From Litorivivens lipolytica (GTDB taxonomy: Bacteria; Pseudomonadota; Gammaproteobacteria; Pseudomonadales; Spongiibacteraceae): a DNA stretch of 64,000 nucleotides. Position 1 is the first letter of the stretch. Each line of letters opens with the position of its first letter. Positions 35,688 to 47,992 of this stretch are shown piece by piece. The translations under genes and the position numbers were made by a program. The stretch covers positions 248,001 through 312,000 of the forward strand of contig NZ_JACHWY010000001.1 in NCBI RefSeq assembly GCF_014191715.1. The letters run 5' to 3'. A model generated the notes under the pieces. It made no database searches, was not told the DNA's origin, and saw only the letters and a list, made by a program, of their open reading frames with translations.

Positions 35688-37079
35688 ATGCTCGATATAC
35701 AGGCGGGAACCAACGAAGCGGTCATATTTTTCAAGTCCGACTTGGTGGATAAGGAAATCCTGTACCCCGAGTTTGAGGCGGTGTTGGACGGCTTTATCGG
35801 CCTGCCAGACTATGCCAACCGCGTTGTCAAAGCGGCCTTTCTGCAAATCAGTCCGCGCCTGACCATTCAGGCAGCGGTGTTTTTTACCGTGCCCTTTACC
35901 GAAGATGGGCAGGTTGATCCCACATGGAATATCCCGCTCCAGCATCTCGCTGATCACGGTCTTGAAGGGCCGGATCTGGGGGATGGCAAAATCCGTCTGG
36001 CCTGCCGAAGCGTGTGCCCGGTTGCTTGGTATAAGGAGCAGCTGTGGAATCCTGACATGCAAGGCAGCATGACCACCTTTGATTTGCTGGTCAGTGCGGT
36101 CAAGCGGAACAAGCTGGGCTTGGTCGCCCAGCGCACCGCGCGAAGATCAAGTCAGTCTCAGCCGCCGGTCACATCCGCACCGGCGTTTAATGCCTCGAAC
36201 TCAAATAATAGCCCGGATCTTCAGCAACCCCGGTTTAATCGTAAATATCGTCGTCGCCTTGAGGGGCTTCGCAAACAGTTTTTATTGGAGCAGAAAGCGC
36301 AGGCCGAGCGCGCCCGGCGGCAGCGTGAAAAGCTGGAGGCTGGCTATGTGGGGCGATTGGCGGAAGGCGACCGCGTTGTTCAGGAGCTAAAACAGCGCCT
36401 TGCCAAATCTCGGCGTCGCGAGCTGAAAATGAAAGAGGCGCTGGACAAGTATGAATCCCAGTTTAATAAAATTCGGGATCGCTACGAGGAATCTCTAAAG
36501 CGCGGCAGTTCGGAATATGCGGCGGAGGTTGCGGTTCTTCGGGAACAGTTTGCGACGGATCTACAAGAGAAGCTCAATGCGCAGGCAGATGATTTGGGCG
36601 AGCGCATCGCCATGCGTGAATCCGAGCTGCATTATCGCGATCAGCAGATCGCAAAACTCCGAGAAGAGTTGGCGCAAGCCAAAAAAGAAATTGGATCGCT
36701 AATGAAGAACGACAGTGGTCAGGTGCTGCAGCGCATGACCGACAGTGGTATTACCTTCGTTGCGTTCCATCCTGGTATTGAACATCTGGTTCTGCCGCCC
36801 GCAGAAATCACCGCTTATCTGAACAATCCCACGGCCTTCGTTGCTGATCGCTGCGGGGTGAGCGAAGAGCGCTATCGCGAGTGGCTGATGCACTATCGCT
36901 TGCCGGTGTGCCGTCATAAAGCAGAGAGTGGTCAGGTTTGTGCCGAGCCCATCGATAAGGTGCTTAAGCCTTTCTATTTCCGTCCGGGAGAGAGCGACTG
37001 CTGCCCCTTGCATCGCAAGGTTATGGAGGTAGATGACGCTGAAGGCTCTTTGACTGACAAGACTCCCTTGCCACGTTGA
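35688..37079 (+). CDS. Uncharacterised coiled-coil protein with conserved globular ends
   Basis: A 463-residue cytoplasmic protein that I do not recognise as a characterised family. Residues 1-150 look globular (NEAVIFFKSDLVDKEILYPE, VSAVKRNKLGLVAQ). A short Ser/Asn/Pro linker follows. Residues about 185-345 are a long charged coiled coil rich in Arg, Glu and Gln. The last 110 residues are globular, with a Cys/His cluster (PVCRHKAESGQVC, ESDCCPLHRK) that could bind zinc. GGAGCGAAT precedes the ATG. The next gene starts in its stop codon, so the two are coupled. A scaffold, structural or DNA-organising role is possible but unproven. Confidence 0.75.
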   Translation: MLDIQAGTNEAVIFFKSDLVDKEILYPEFEAVLDGFIGLPDYANRVVKAAFLQISPRLTIQAAVFFTVPFTEDGQVDPTWNIPLQHLADHGLEGPDLGDGKIRLACRSVCPVAWYKEQLWNPDMQGSMTTFDLLVSAVKRNKLGLVAQRTARRSSQSQPPVTSAPAFNASNSNNSPDLQQPRFNRKYRRRLEGLRKQFLLEQKAQAERARRQREKLEAGYVGRLAEGDRVVQELKQRLAKSRRRELKMKEALDKYESQFNKIRDRYEESLKRGSSEYAAEVAVLREQFATDLQEKLNAQADDLGERIAMRESELHYRDQQIAKLREELAQAKKEIGSLMKNDSGQVLQRMTDSGITFVAFHPGIEHLVLPPAEITAYLNNPTAFVADRCGVSEERYREWLMHYRLPVCRHKAESGQVCAEPIDKVLKPFYFRPGESDCCPLHRKVMEVDDAEGSLTDKTPLPR

Positions 37080-38041
37080 AGTCCCCGTCACTGACTGTTC
37101 CTCCCCTTGCTCTAGAAGTGCTGCAGGATGAGCGCCTAGGGAATACGCGGCTGTGGATTTGTCGTCTCGATCTTCTCGCCGGGCCGGCCACCGGGAATAA
37201 ATGGTTCAAGCTTCTTCCCAATCTTCGCTACGCTCAATCTCAGGGAATTCGCCGCGTCGCTTCCTTTGGCGGTGTTTGGTCTAATCATCTGGATGCTCTG
37301 GCGCGAGCAGGTGCGGCCTTCGGTTTATCTACAGTGGGGTTCGTTCGCGGCTATGCTGATCAGCCTTTGACGCCTATGCTACGCGACGCCAGAGCGCAGG
37401 GGATGGAGCTGGTTTTCCTGTCCCGTTCAGACTACCGGCGGCGCAACGACCCGCAGTTTCTCGCGTCACTTTGCAGCCAATACCCCGAAACCTATTGGGT
37501 GCCCGAAGGGGGAAGTAATTGTCAGGGAGTTGCGGGTTGTCGATTGCTTGGGGAAGAGCTGGGGGAAGAGCTGGGTAAGCTGGCTGTGTCGAATCAAATC
37601 GATAAAGTCGCTCTGGCCTGCGGCACGGGTGGCTCATTGGCGGGTATTGCACAGGGCCTGGCTGAGTGCGGTGCGGCCAAGGCGGTGGGCTACGCTGTGC
37701 TAAAACCCGGCGACTTTCTGCGGGAGGCCGTTCGCGAGTATCAGCAGCAGGCCGGAGGCGTCAGAGATAACTGGTCAATCGTCACCGACTATCACGGTGG
37801 CGGCTATGCGCGCTGTGGGCCCGAGCTCCAGCAGTTTATTGAAGACTTTTATCTGCGCCACAAAATCCCGCTCGACCCGTTATACACAGGCAAGCTGATG
37901 TGGGGCTTGTTTCAGGATATTGCGCTGGGTAAATATGCGGGGGAGGGGGTGCTTGCCCTGCACACCGGAGGTCTGCAGGGGCTTCGAGGCTATCCGGACT
38001 TACTTGCCAATCTGACCGAGATGGGGTTTCAAGGTCTGTAG
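37076..38041 (+). CDS. PLP-dependent D-cysteine desulfhydrase / ACC deaminase family protein
   Basis: A 321-residue fold-type II PLP enzyme. The PLP lysine is in TGNKWFKLL and the conserved block is ASFGGVWSNHLDALARAG. The phosphate-binding glycine loop is CGTGGSLAGIAQGL and the tail is LHTGGLQGLRGY. Substrate assignment between D-cysteine and 1-aminocyclopropane-1-carboxylate cannot be made from these motifs alone. TTG start overlapping the preceding stop. It contains a tandem duplication GEELGEELG. Its 3' end overlaps convergent suhB by 42 bp. Confidence 0.85.
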   Translation: MKSPSLTVPPLALEVLQDERLGNTRLWICRLDLLAGPATGNKWFKLLPNLRYAQSQGIRRVASFGGVWSNHLDALARAGAAFGLSTVGFVRGYADQPLTPMLRDARAQGMELVFLSRSDYRRRNDPQFLASLCSQYPETYWVPEGGSNCQGVAGCRLLGEELGEELGKLAVSNQIDKVALACGTGGSLAGIAQGLAECGAAKAVGYAVLKPGDFLREAVREYQQQAGGVRDNWSIVTDYHGGGYARCGPELQQFIEDFYLRHKIPLDPLYTGKLMWGLFQDIALGKYAGEGVLALHTGGLQGLRGYPDLLANLTEMGFQGL

Positions 38042-38806
38042 CAGGGGCTTGAGCACTTTGGGGTTGGCCGCGACGATATTGCCTTCTTCATAAAACTGGC
38101 TGCCGCCCTGAAAATCGCTGACCAGACCGCCCGCTTCCTTGATCAGCAAAATGCCGGCGGCAATATCCCACTTGTTCAGGCTCACTTCCCAGAAACCGTC
38201 CAGTCGTCCTGCGGCGACATAGGCCAGATCCAGTGCGGCGGCACCGGCGCGACGAATGCCTGCGCTCTGTGAGGCCACGGCAGCCAGGCTGGCGCTAAAG
38301 GCGGGAATCAGATGGTCATTGCGGTTCTTGTAGGGGATGCCAGTGCCCAGTAGAGCGCCTTCCAGCGAGGTCAGGTTGCTGACCCGGATGCGACGACCAT
38401 TCAGTTGGGCACCGCGACCGCGGCTGGCGGTAAACTCTTCGCGGCGGATCGGGTCCAGAACCACAGCGTGTTCGATCACGCCTTTGTGCAGGCAGGCGAT
38501 GGAGACGCAGTAGTGGGGAATGCCGCGAACAAAGTTGGTGGTGCCATCCAGAGGGTCGATCACCCACTGATAGTCGGAGTTGCCTTCGTCACTCAGGCCG
38601 GATTCTTCACCCAGTATGGCGTGGTCCGGGTAGGCCTTCTTGATGTGGTACACAATCTCGCGTTCGGCAGCGCGGTCAATGTCGGTCACAAAGTCATTAG
38701 TGCCTTTGGTCTCGATCTTGAGTCGCTCGGTCTGTTCTGCGGCGCGGGCAATGATTTCCCCTGCCTTGCGCGCGGCGCGAAGCGCAATGTTTACCATCGG
38801 TTGCAT
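38000..38806 (-). CDS. suhB: Inositol-1-monophosphatase / SuhB
   Basis: A 268-residue Mg2+-dependent phosphatase. Metal-binding motifs are LGEESG and WVIDPLDGTTNFVRGIPHY; the second conserved Asp motif is NKWDIAAGILLIKEAGG. The N-terminus MQPMVNIALRAARKAGE is typical of SuhB, which also joins the rRNA antitermination complex in enterobacteria. The extent matches the family. Tail-to-tail overlap with the PLP enzyme gene. Confidence 0.95.
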   Translation of the reverse strand: MQPMVNIALRAARKAGEIIARAAEQTERLKIETKGTNDFVTDIDRAAEREIVYHIKKAYPDHAILGEESGLSDEGNSDYQWVIDPLDGTTNFVRGIPHYCVSIACLHKGVIEHAVVLDPIRREEFTASRGRGAQLNGRRIRVSNLTSLEGALLGTGIPYKNRNDHLIPAFSASLAAVASQSAGIRRAGAAALDLAYVAAGRLDGFWEVSLNKWDIAAGILLIKEAGGLVSDFQGGSQFYEEGNIVAANPKVLKPLLQTLKPHLGQIGK

Positions 38807-39037
38807 GTAGTAAGGGCCTTGGTTCTAAAGAGCTTGGACGTTGATGCGTCGTGAGGCGCGCGATTATAACAGAGAGATGGCGGGGATGAGAGTGCTAAAT
38901 TATGTGCCCGACATGTGTGCTCTGAATTGTCTCATCGGGGGCTTCCTGATAGACTGACCACCCATCTCACGGGGGCTGGGAAACGCTTCTTCTCGCGCCT
39001 CTAACCCTCTAAACCTGCACACTCTTTTTAAAGGTAG

Positions 39038-41526
<2,489 letters not shown>

Positions 41527-41546
41527 CGCTAACCGAATTCTATTGA

Positions 41547-42848
<1,302 letters not shown>

Positions 42849-42871
42849 TCGCTGATTCGCGGGGGACGCCG

Positions 42872-43165
42872 GTGATCAGACGCAATTGGCTGCTGTTCGC
42901 CCTGTTGGCGGTGTTGCTTTGGTTGCAATTCCGCCTCTGGTTTGGTCCCGGCAGCTGGGAAGAAATTACCCGGCTGCGCCGCGAAATCGCGCAGCAAGAA
43001 GAAACCAACGCTGAGCTGCGCGCCCGCAATGAAAAGCTCTCACGCGAAGTGCAGAGTCTGAAATCCGACCTTGGCACCGTTGAAGAACGCGCTCGGCGAG
43101 AGCTTGGTTTAATTAAGGAAGGTGAAACCTTTTATCTGATTGTCGAAGAGGATAAAAAGCCTTGA
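42872..43165 (+). CDS. ftsB: Cell division protein FtsB
   Basis: A 97-residue bitopic divisome protein. A short cytoplasmic start, a membrane helix at about residues 6-22 (WLLFALLAVLLWLQFRLW) and a periplasmic leucine-zipper coiled coil (about 30-72). The conserved ERARRELGLIKEGETFY tail follows. It forms the FtsQBL subcomplex. GTG start. The position between eno and ispD is the conserved one. Confidence 0.95.
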   Translation: MIRRNWLLFALLAVLLWLQFRLWFGPGSWEEITRLRREIAQQEETNAELRARNEKLSREVQSLKSDLGTVEERARRELGLIKEGETFYLIVEEDKKP

Positions 43166-43869
43166 CGGCAACGCCCTCGCACTTCTGGGCTGTGGTGCCC
43201 GCTGCTGGTATTGGCAGCCGCATGCAGACCGAAACGCCCAAGCAGTATCTCAACCTTGCTGGCAAAACCGTCCTGTCTCGCAGTCTCGGGAAACTGTTGG
43301 CGGTTCCCTTCATTGAGAGAATCATGGTGGCACTGTCGCCCAATGACGCCGTGTGGCCCAGCTTGCCAGAGGCGTCTGAGTCGCGAATCTCGACAGTGGC
43401 CGGTGGTTCTGAGCGGGCTGATTCCGTTCTGGCCGCACTGAAAGCCCTCGACAGTTACGCTGCGCCTGATGATTGGGTGCTGGTGCATGATGCGGCGCGA
43501 CCCTGCGTGCAAAGTGCAGCGATCAGTCGAATGCTGATAACGCTCGCCGATCACCCGGTAGGTGGCATTATGGCAACGCCGATCGCCGACACCGTGAAGC
43601 AGGTCGACGCTGAACAGGGGATTGCGGCAACGCTTGATCGTTCCCGCCTCTGGGCCGCACAAACGCCTCAATTGTTTCGTTATGGTCTATTGGTGGCAGC
43701 GCTGGAGAAAGCACTTGATGCCGGCGTGACGGTCACCGATGAAGCCTCAGCCGTAGAGTGGGCGGGACATACACCCAAGCTGTTTTCCGGCAGCCGAACC
43801 AACCTGAAAATTACGGTGCCTGAAGATCTGCATTTGGCAGAACTGATTCTGGCCGCCGAAGGGGAGTAG
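43162..43869 (+). CDS. ispD: 2-C-methyl-D-erythritol 4-phosphate cytidylyltransferase
   Basis: A 235-residue enzyme of the MEP isoprenoid pathway that uses CTP, the pyrG product. N-terminal [20 protein letters not shown], central [10 protein letters not shown] and late [13 protein letters not shown] are diagnostic. TTG start overlapping the ftsB stop, with no ATG nearby in frame. Followed 4 bp later by ispF. Confidence 0.97.
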   Translation: MTATPSHFWAVVPAAGIGSRMQTETPKQYLNLAGKTVLSRSLGKLLAVPFIERIMVALSPNDAVWPSLPEASESRISTVAGGSERADSVLAALKALDSYAAPDDWVLVHDAARPCVQSAAISRMLITLADHPVGGIMATPIADTVKQVDAEQGIAATLDRSRLWAAQTPQLFRYGLLVAALEKALDAGVTVTDEASAVEWAGHTPKLFSGSRTNLKITVPEDLHLAELILAAEGE

Positions 43870-43873
43870 CCGC

Positions 43874-44356
43874 GTGGCGCAGATCAGAATCGGACAGGGC
43901 ATTGATGTTCATAAATTCGGAGAGGGTGACGCCGTTTTTCTCGGCGGTGTGCGAATTGATTGCGATCAGGGTCTGATTGCCCACTCAGATGGCGACGTGG
44001 TGCTGCATGCGCTGTGTGATGCCTTGCTAGGCGCATTGGCGCTCGGCGATATAGGCAAACACTTTCCCGACACCGATCCCCGTTTCGCCGGCATCGACAG
44101 TCGCCAGCTGCTGCGCCATGTCTATGCACTCATCGGCGAGCAGGGGTATTCGCTGGCTAATGCCGATATTACCGTTGTCGCTCAAAAGCCCAGACTGGCG
44201 CCGTACATTGAAAGTATGTGCAAAACCATTGCAAGCGATTTGCAGGTGACGACTTCACAGATCAGCGTCAAGGCGACGACCAGCGAAAAGCTGGGTTTTA
44301 CCGGCCGTGAAGAAGGCATTGCCGCCTTTGCTACGGTGTTGGTTGAGGTGCGCTGA
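43874..44356 (+). CDS. ispF: 2-C-methyl-D-erythritol 2,4-cyclodiphosphate synthase
   Basis: A 160-residue zinc enzyme of the MEP pathway. Zinc ligands Asp and His are in GIDVHKF and in [20 protein letters not shown]. The signature [17 protein letters not shown] and the motif [19 protein letters not shown] are intact. GTG start. Part of the ispD-ispF-truD-pcm run. Confidence 0.97.
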   Translation: MAQIRIGQGIDVHKFGEGDAVFLGGVRIDCDQGLIAHSDGDVVLHALCDALLGALALGDIGKHFPDTDPRFAGIDSRQLLRHVYALIGEQGYSLANADITVVAQKPRLAPYIESMCKTIASDLQVTTSQISVKATTSEKLGFTGREEGIAAFATVLVEVR

Positions 44357-45367
44357 GTGCTGCCTTACGCGTGGGGCGAGCCCACGGTTCGAGGCCAGCT
44401 TCGGGTAGAACCCGAACATTTTCAGGTGACTGAAACCCTTGACCTAGAATTTACCGGCGCCGGTGAGTTTGACTGGGTGTACGTTGAAAAACGTGAGCTA
44501 ACGACTCCTGAAGCGGCTGAACTCTTGCAACAGTTTTCGGGTGCTCGAGACATCAGTTACTCCGGAATGAAAGACAAAGACGGCATTACGCGACAATGGT
44601 TCAGCCTGCAAATGCTGGGTCAGCCCAGTGCCGACTGGAGCACCTTTGATCACCCCGCACTGAAAGTTCTCGACTCCCAGCGCCATCAACGAAAATTGCG
44701 TCGCGGCACCCATCGCTACAACCATTTCCAGTTGGTCTTGGCGGGCGTTGAACACGGTCACATCGCTGCGCGCATTGAGCGTATCGCGGAACACGGTTTC
44801 CCCAATTACTTTGGCGAACAGCGTTTTGGCCGCGAGGGTAACAACCTAGAGCAGGCGCGGCGTTGGCTCACGAGTCGACGCAAGGTATCGCGCTTTAAGC
44901 GCGGTTTATGGCTGTCGGTGCTGCGGGCGCATCTGTTTAACTCGGTTGTTGCGGAGCGGGTAAGACAGGGCAATTGGAACAAGCCCTTGGACGGCGATTT
45001 ATTCTGCCTCGGGGATGGCAATAGCGTGTTTCAGGAAAGCGATAGTGCTCTTGCCAAAGCGCGCGTAGAGGCCGGTGAAATTCACCCCTCGGGTCCGCTG
45101 CCTGGCAAGGTGGGGCGTACGCACGTTACCGAAGAAGCGCTGGCGCTGGAAGATAGTGTGTTGGCAGCGGAAGAGGGCGTGGTCGCTGCGCTGGTTGATC
45201 GGCGGGTCGATGCAGCGCGCCGGCCGCTGCGGGTACTGCCGCTTGGATTGACTGCCAGGGCGACAGAGCCCGGTTGTCTCATTGAATTCAGCCTGCCTAG
45301 AGGCTGCTTCGCCACCGCGCTTGTGCGAGAATTAATAGATTATCAAACAGTGACTCCATCGGTATGA
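44357..45367 (+). CDS. truD: tRNA pseudouridine(13) synthase TruD
   Basis: A 336-residue pseudouridine synthase acting on U13 of tRNA-Glu. The catalytic Asp lies in GMKDKDGITRQWFS. Further TruD blocks are RGTHRYNHFQLVL, FPNYFGEQRFGREGNNLEQA and the late LPRGCFATALVREL. GTG start abutting the ispF stop. surE usually follows, but here the pcm start overlaps the truD stop. Confidence 0.96.
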   Translation: MLPYAWGEPTVRGQLRVEPEHFQVTETLDLEFTGAGEFDWVYVEKRELTTPEAAELLQQFSGARDISYSGMKDKDGITRQWFSLQMLGQPSADWSTFDHPALKVLDSQRHQRKLRRGTHRYNHFQLVLAGVEHGHIAARIERIAEHGFPNYFGEQRFGREGNNLEQARRWLTSRRKVSRFKRGLWLSVLRAHLFNSVVAERVRQGNWNKPLDGDLFCLGDGNSVFQESDSALAKARVEAGEIHPSGPLPGKVGRTHVTEEALALEDSVLAAEEGVVAALVDRRVDAARRPLRVLPLGLTARATEPGCLIEFSLPRGCFATALVRELIDYQTVTPSV

Positions 45368-46032
45368 CGCAGTTAAACCTAGGCGGGATCGGGATGACTT
45401 CCCAGCGTACCCGCGACCGTCTGATCAACCGCCTCAAGGAACAGGGCATCGACGATCAGCGCGTACTCGACGTTATGGGGCGTACCCCCCGACATATCTT
45501 CCTGGACGAAGCACTTTCTCATCGCGCTTACGAAGACAGTGCCTTGCCGATTGGTTATCAGCAGACCCTGTCGCAGCCCTACATTGTCGCGCTGATGACC
45601 CAGCTTCTGTTGAGCGTAGGGGAGCGCACTCGGGTGCTGGAAGTTGGCACTGGTTCCGGTTATCAGACGGCGATTCTGGCACAACTGGTTACCCGTGTTT
45701 ACACCGTGGAGAGAATTCTGCCGCTGCAGGAAAAAGCGCGCGAGCGCATGCGCACGCTGGGCTTGAGCAACGTTCATATGAAGCATGCCGACGGTGGCAT
45801 GGGGTGGGAAGATCGAGGCCCTTACGATGGCATTATTGTCACGGCGGCACCGGAACAGATTCCGGTCGCGCTGAAAGAACAGCTTGGCGAGGGCGGTGTA
45901 CTGGTGATTCCGGTGGGCGATAGCCGGGGACAGAGTTTGCAGTTACTCAAAAAACAAAACGGTGAGCTGGAAGAAGTGTCGATTACTCCGGTCATGTTTG
46001 TGCCCTTGCTGGAAGGTATTGTTGGCCGATGA
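45364..46032 (+). CDS. pcm: Protein-L-isoaspartate O-methyltransferase
   Basis: A 222-residue SAM-dependent enzyme repairing isoaspartyl damage in aged proteins. The SAM motif is VLEVGTGSGYQTAILAQL. Family blocks include PRHIFLDEAL, YEDSALPIGYQQTLSQPYIV and GVLVIPVGD. Overlaps truD by 4 bp and the DUF368 gene by 4 bp. Close to nlpD-rpoS, consistent with stationary-phase function. Confidence 0.97.
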   Translation: MTQLNLGGIGMTSQRTRDRLINRLKEQGIDDQRVLDVMGRTPRHIFLDEALSHRAYEDSALPIGYQQTLSQPYIVALMTQLLLSVGERTRVLEVGTGSGYQTAILAQLVTRVYTVERILPLQEKARERMRTLGLSNVHMKHADGGMGWEDRGPYDGIIVTAAPEQIPVALKEQLGEGGVLVIPVGDSRGQSLQLLKKQNGELEEVSITPVMFVPLLEGIVGR

Positions 46033-46886
46033 AGCCCGCTGGACTTTTTATCCGCGGATTGGCCATGGGGGCTGCCGACGTGGTTCCCGGTGTTTCTGGC
46101 GGTACGGTTGCCCTGATTACTGGAATCTACGAGCGTCTGATCCGCAGTCTGAGTGCGTTCAATTTGAGCTTGCTGCAGATGATACTGAAAGGGCGCTTCA
46201 GCGATGGTTGGCATCATGTCGATGGCAAGTTTCTACTGGTGTTGTTTGCCGGCATAGGTACCAGCCTGTTCTCGCTGGCCAAGATCATTACTGCGGCGCT
46301 TGAACATCACCCGCATGAACTCTACGGCTTTTTTATGGGGCTGATTCTTGCATCCTCCTTTGTTTTGGCGCGAGATATTCAGCCTTGGCGTCCCGTGTGC
46401 TGGGCAGCACTGGCTGCGGGTTTGGTGTTGATGCTGCTGGTGTCGGAGCTGCGCCCCGCGAGTCCGGAGGTTGGCCCACTGATGCTGTTTGGCGCCGGCG
46501 CTATCGCTATCTGTGCCATGATTTTGCCCGGTATTTCGGGTAGTTTCCTGCTGCTGGTGATGGGCGTATATCCGGTTGTGTTGGAGGCCGTTGAGTCACT
46601 GGATCTGGCGACCTTGGTAATTTTTGCGTTGGGCTGTGGTGTCGGGCTGCTGTCGTTTGTGCGTCTGCTGTCGTGGTTGTTAACTCACTATCGTCTCAGC
46701 TTGATGGCATTTTTGGTCGGCGTATTACTGGGCTCGCTTAAGGTGTTGTGGCCGTGGCAGGTGGAGGGGCAAGCAAATTTTCCTCCGCTGACTGATACCA
46801 GCCTACCTGCACTTTGTTTTGCCGGTGGTCTGGTGCTGGTTTTGGCCTTGGCCCGGCTTGGAAATCGTCAGTTGCAAGCAGCCTGA
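46029..46886 (+). CDS. DUF368 membrane protein (putative polyprenyl-phosphate transporter, PopT family)
   Basis: A 285-residue polytopic inner-membrane protein with about eight hydrophobic segments. The diagnostic DUF368 block GLAMGAADVVPGVSGGTVAL is at residues 10-29, and a second copy-like block (CAMILPGISGSFLLLVMG) is near residue 165. Family members were recently implicated in flipping undecaprenyl phosphate back across the membrane. It overlaps pcm by 4 bp. UppP at 27386 acts just before this step in the same recycling route (inference). Confidence 0.88.
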   Translation: MKPAGLFIRGLAMGAADVVPGVSGGTVALITGIYERLIRSLSAFNLSLLQMILKGRFSDGWHHVDGKFLLVLFAGIGTSLFSLAKIITAALEHHPHELYGFFMGLILASSFVLARDIQPWRPVCWAALAAGLVLMLLVSELRPASPEVGPLMLFGAGAIAICAMILPGISGSFLLLVMGVYPVVLEAVESLDLATLVIFALGCGVGLLSFVRLLSWLLTHYRLSLMAFLVGVLLGSLKVLWPWQVEGQANFPPLTDTSLPALCFAGGLVLVLALARLGNRQLQAA

Positions 46887-46930
46887 GGCGGTATTTTTAA
46901 GATTTTTTTTTCATAAAACGTAGCGAGCTT

Positions 46931-46964
46931 GACTTTTCTAGTTATTAAAATTGAGAGAAAAGTC
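46931..46964 (+). promoter_or_regulatory. Inverted repeat in the nlpD upstream region
   Basis: GACTTTTCT (46931-46939) and AGAAAAGTC (46956-46964) are perfect 9-bp arms around 16 bp. A TTGACT sequence (46929-46934) overlaps the left arm and could be a -35 element, though no good -10 is found at the right distance. Possible operator or mRNA hairpin. Confidence 0.35.
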
Positions 46965-47064
46965 CCGGCCTTTTGTGTAGAACCGTGTCATATATCAAGG
47001 TTGGCTTTAAGCAAACTGACCGGGGAGAACAATTATTTTACGCGCCACTAAGCCTGAAAATTCA

Positions 47065-47868
47065 TTGTCTTGGCTGCGTTTTTTAATCCGCTGCGTGGCC
47101 TTCATTTCGATGGCAGTGCTATTCCCGGCTTGTACTTCTGGCCCCAATTACGCCCCAGTCCAGGATCTTCACTCTCCTCCTGAACGGGTGCCCCAGCACT
47201 ATGTTGTTCGTTCAGGCGACACACTTTTCTCTATTGCTTTTCGTTATGGTTTGGACTTTCGCGGGTTAGCAGCTGCTAACGGAATAGGACGGGGCTACGC
47301 TATTTATCCAGGCCAGAAACTGCGGCTGGAAGACAAGGCCGCAAGTGTGACAACCGTGGCACCGGTCGTTAGTTCAACGCCGGTATTGCGACCTACTAAC
47401 ACCCCCGCGAAGGCGAAGCCCACGCCGACGCCGCCTCCACAAAAACCTCGACCAACAGCGTCTTCAAAAGCGCCCGCGCAAAGTGTTACCGCGCCGGTGT
47501 CGACTTGGTTATGGCCAACAGATGGTCGCGTTGTACAAGGTTTCAATAGTTCTCAGTACGCACATAAGGGTATTGATATCGCTGGAAAATTGGAGCAGCC
47601 TGTCAATGCAGCTGCAGCAGGGATAGTGGTGTACGCAGGCAGCGGTTTGGTCGGATACGGCAAGCTGCTAATCGTGAAACACAACGACCGTTACCTCAGT
47701 GCATACGCTCACAACAATCGCCTTTTGGTCAAAGAAGGCGAGTCGGTAAAACAGGGGCAGACCATTGCCCGCATGGGTGATACCGGTACCGACAGCGTAA
47801 AGCTGCACTTTGAAATACGAAAAGACGGCAAGCCGGTGAACCCGGTGAAGCTGCTGCCAGGACGGTAA
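47065..47868 (+). CDS. nlpD: Lipoprotein NlpD (LysM + degenerate LytM, amidase activator)
   Basis: About 267 residues from the TTG at 47065. Signal peptide and lipobox-like AVLFPAC, LysM at about residues 44-90 (YVVRSGDTLFSIAFRYGL), a Pro/Thr/Lys-rich linker, then a LytM/M23 domain from about 155. The LytM HxH motif is degenerate (VKLHFEIR instead of HLHFE), as expected of a noncatalytic AmiC activator at the septum. The frame has no ATG or GTG. The only good Shine-Dalgarno, GGGGAG (47022-47027), precedes ATT codons at 47032 and 47035, so the true start may be ATT. Upstream of rpoS, whose promoter usually lies in nlpD. Confidence 0.9.
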   Translation: MSWLRFLIRCVAFISMAVLFPACTSGPNYAPVQDLHSPPERVPQHYVVRSGDTLFSIAFRYGLDFRGLAAANGIGRGYAIYPGQKLRLEDKAASVTTVAPVVSSTPVLRPTNTPAKAKPTPTPPPQKPRPTASSKAPAQSVTAPVSTWLWPTDGRVVQGFNSSQYAHKGIDIAGKLEQPVNAAAAGIVVYAGSGLVGYGKLLIVKHNDRYLSAYAHNNRLLVKEGESVKQGQTIARMGDTGTDSVKLHFEIRKDGKPVNPVKLLPGR

Positions 47869-47992
47869 TGACAGAGATTATCAAGGGACTCAGGGGCATA
47901 ACGTAGCGCGCCGGGCATCATCAAAGTTGTAGAAGTCAGTCGCGCAGACAATCAGGCACGCAGACAGACAGAGACAACAAAAGGATGTTGCC

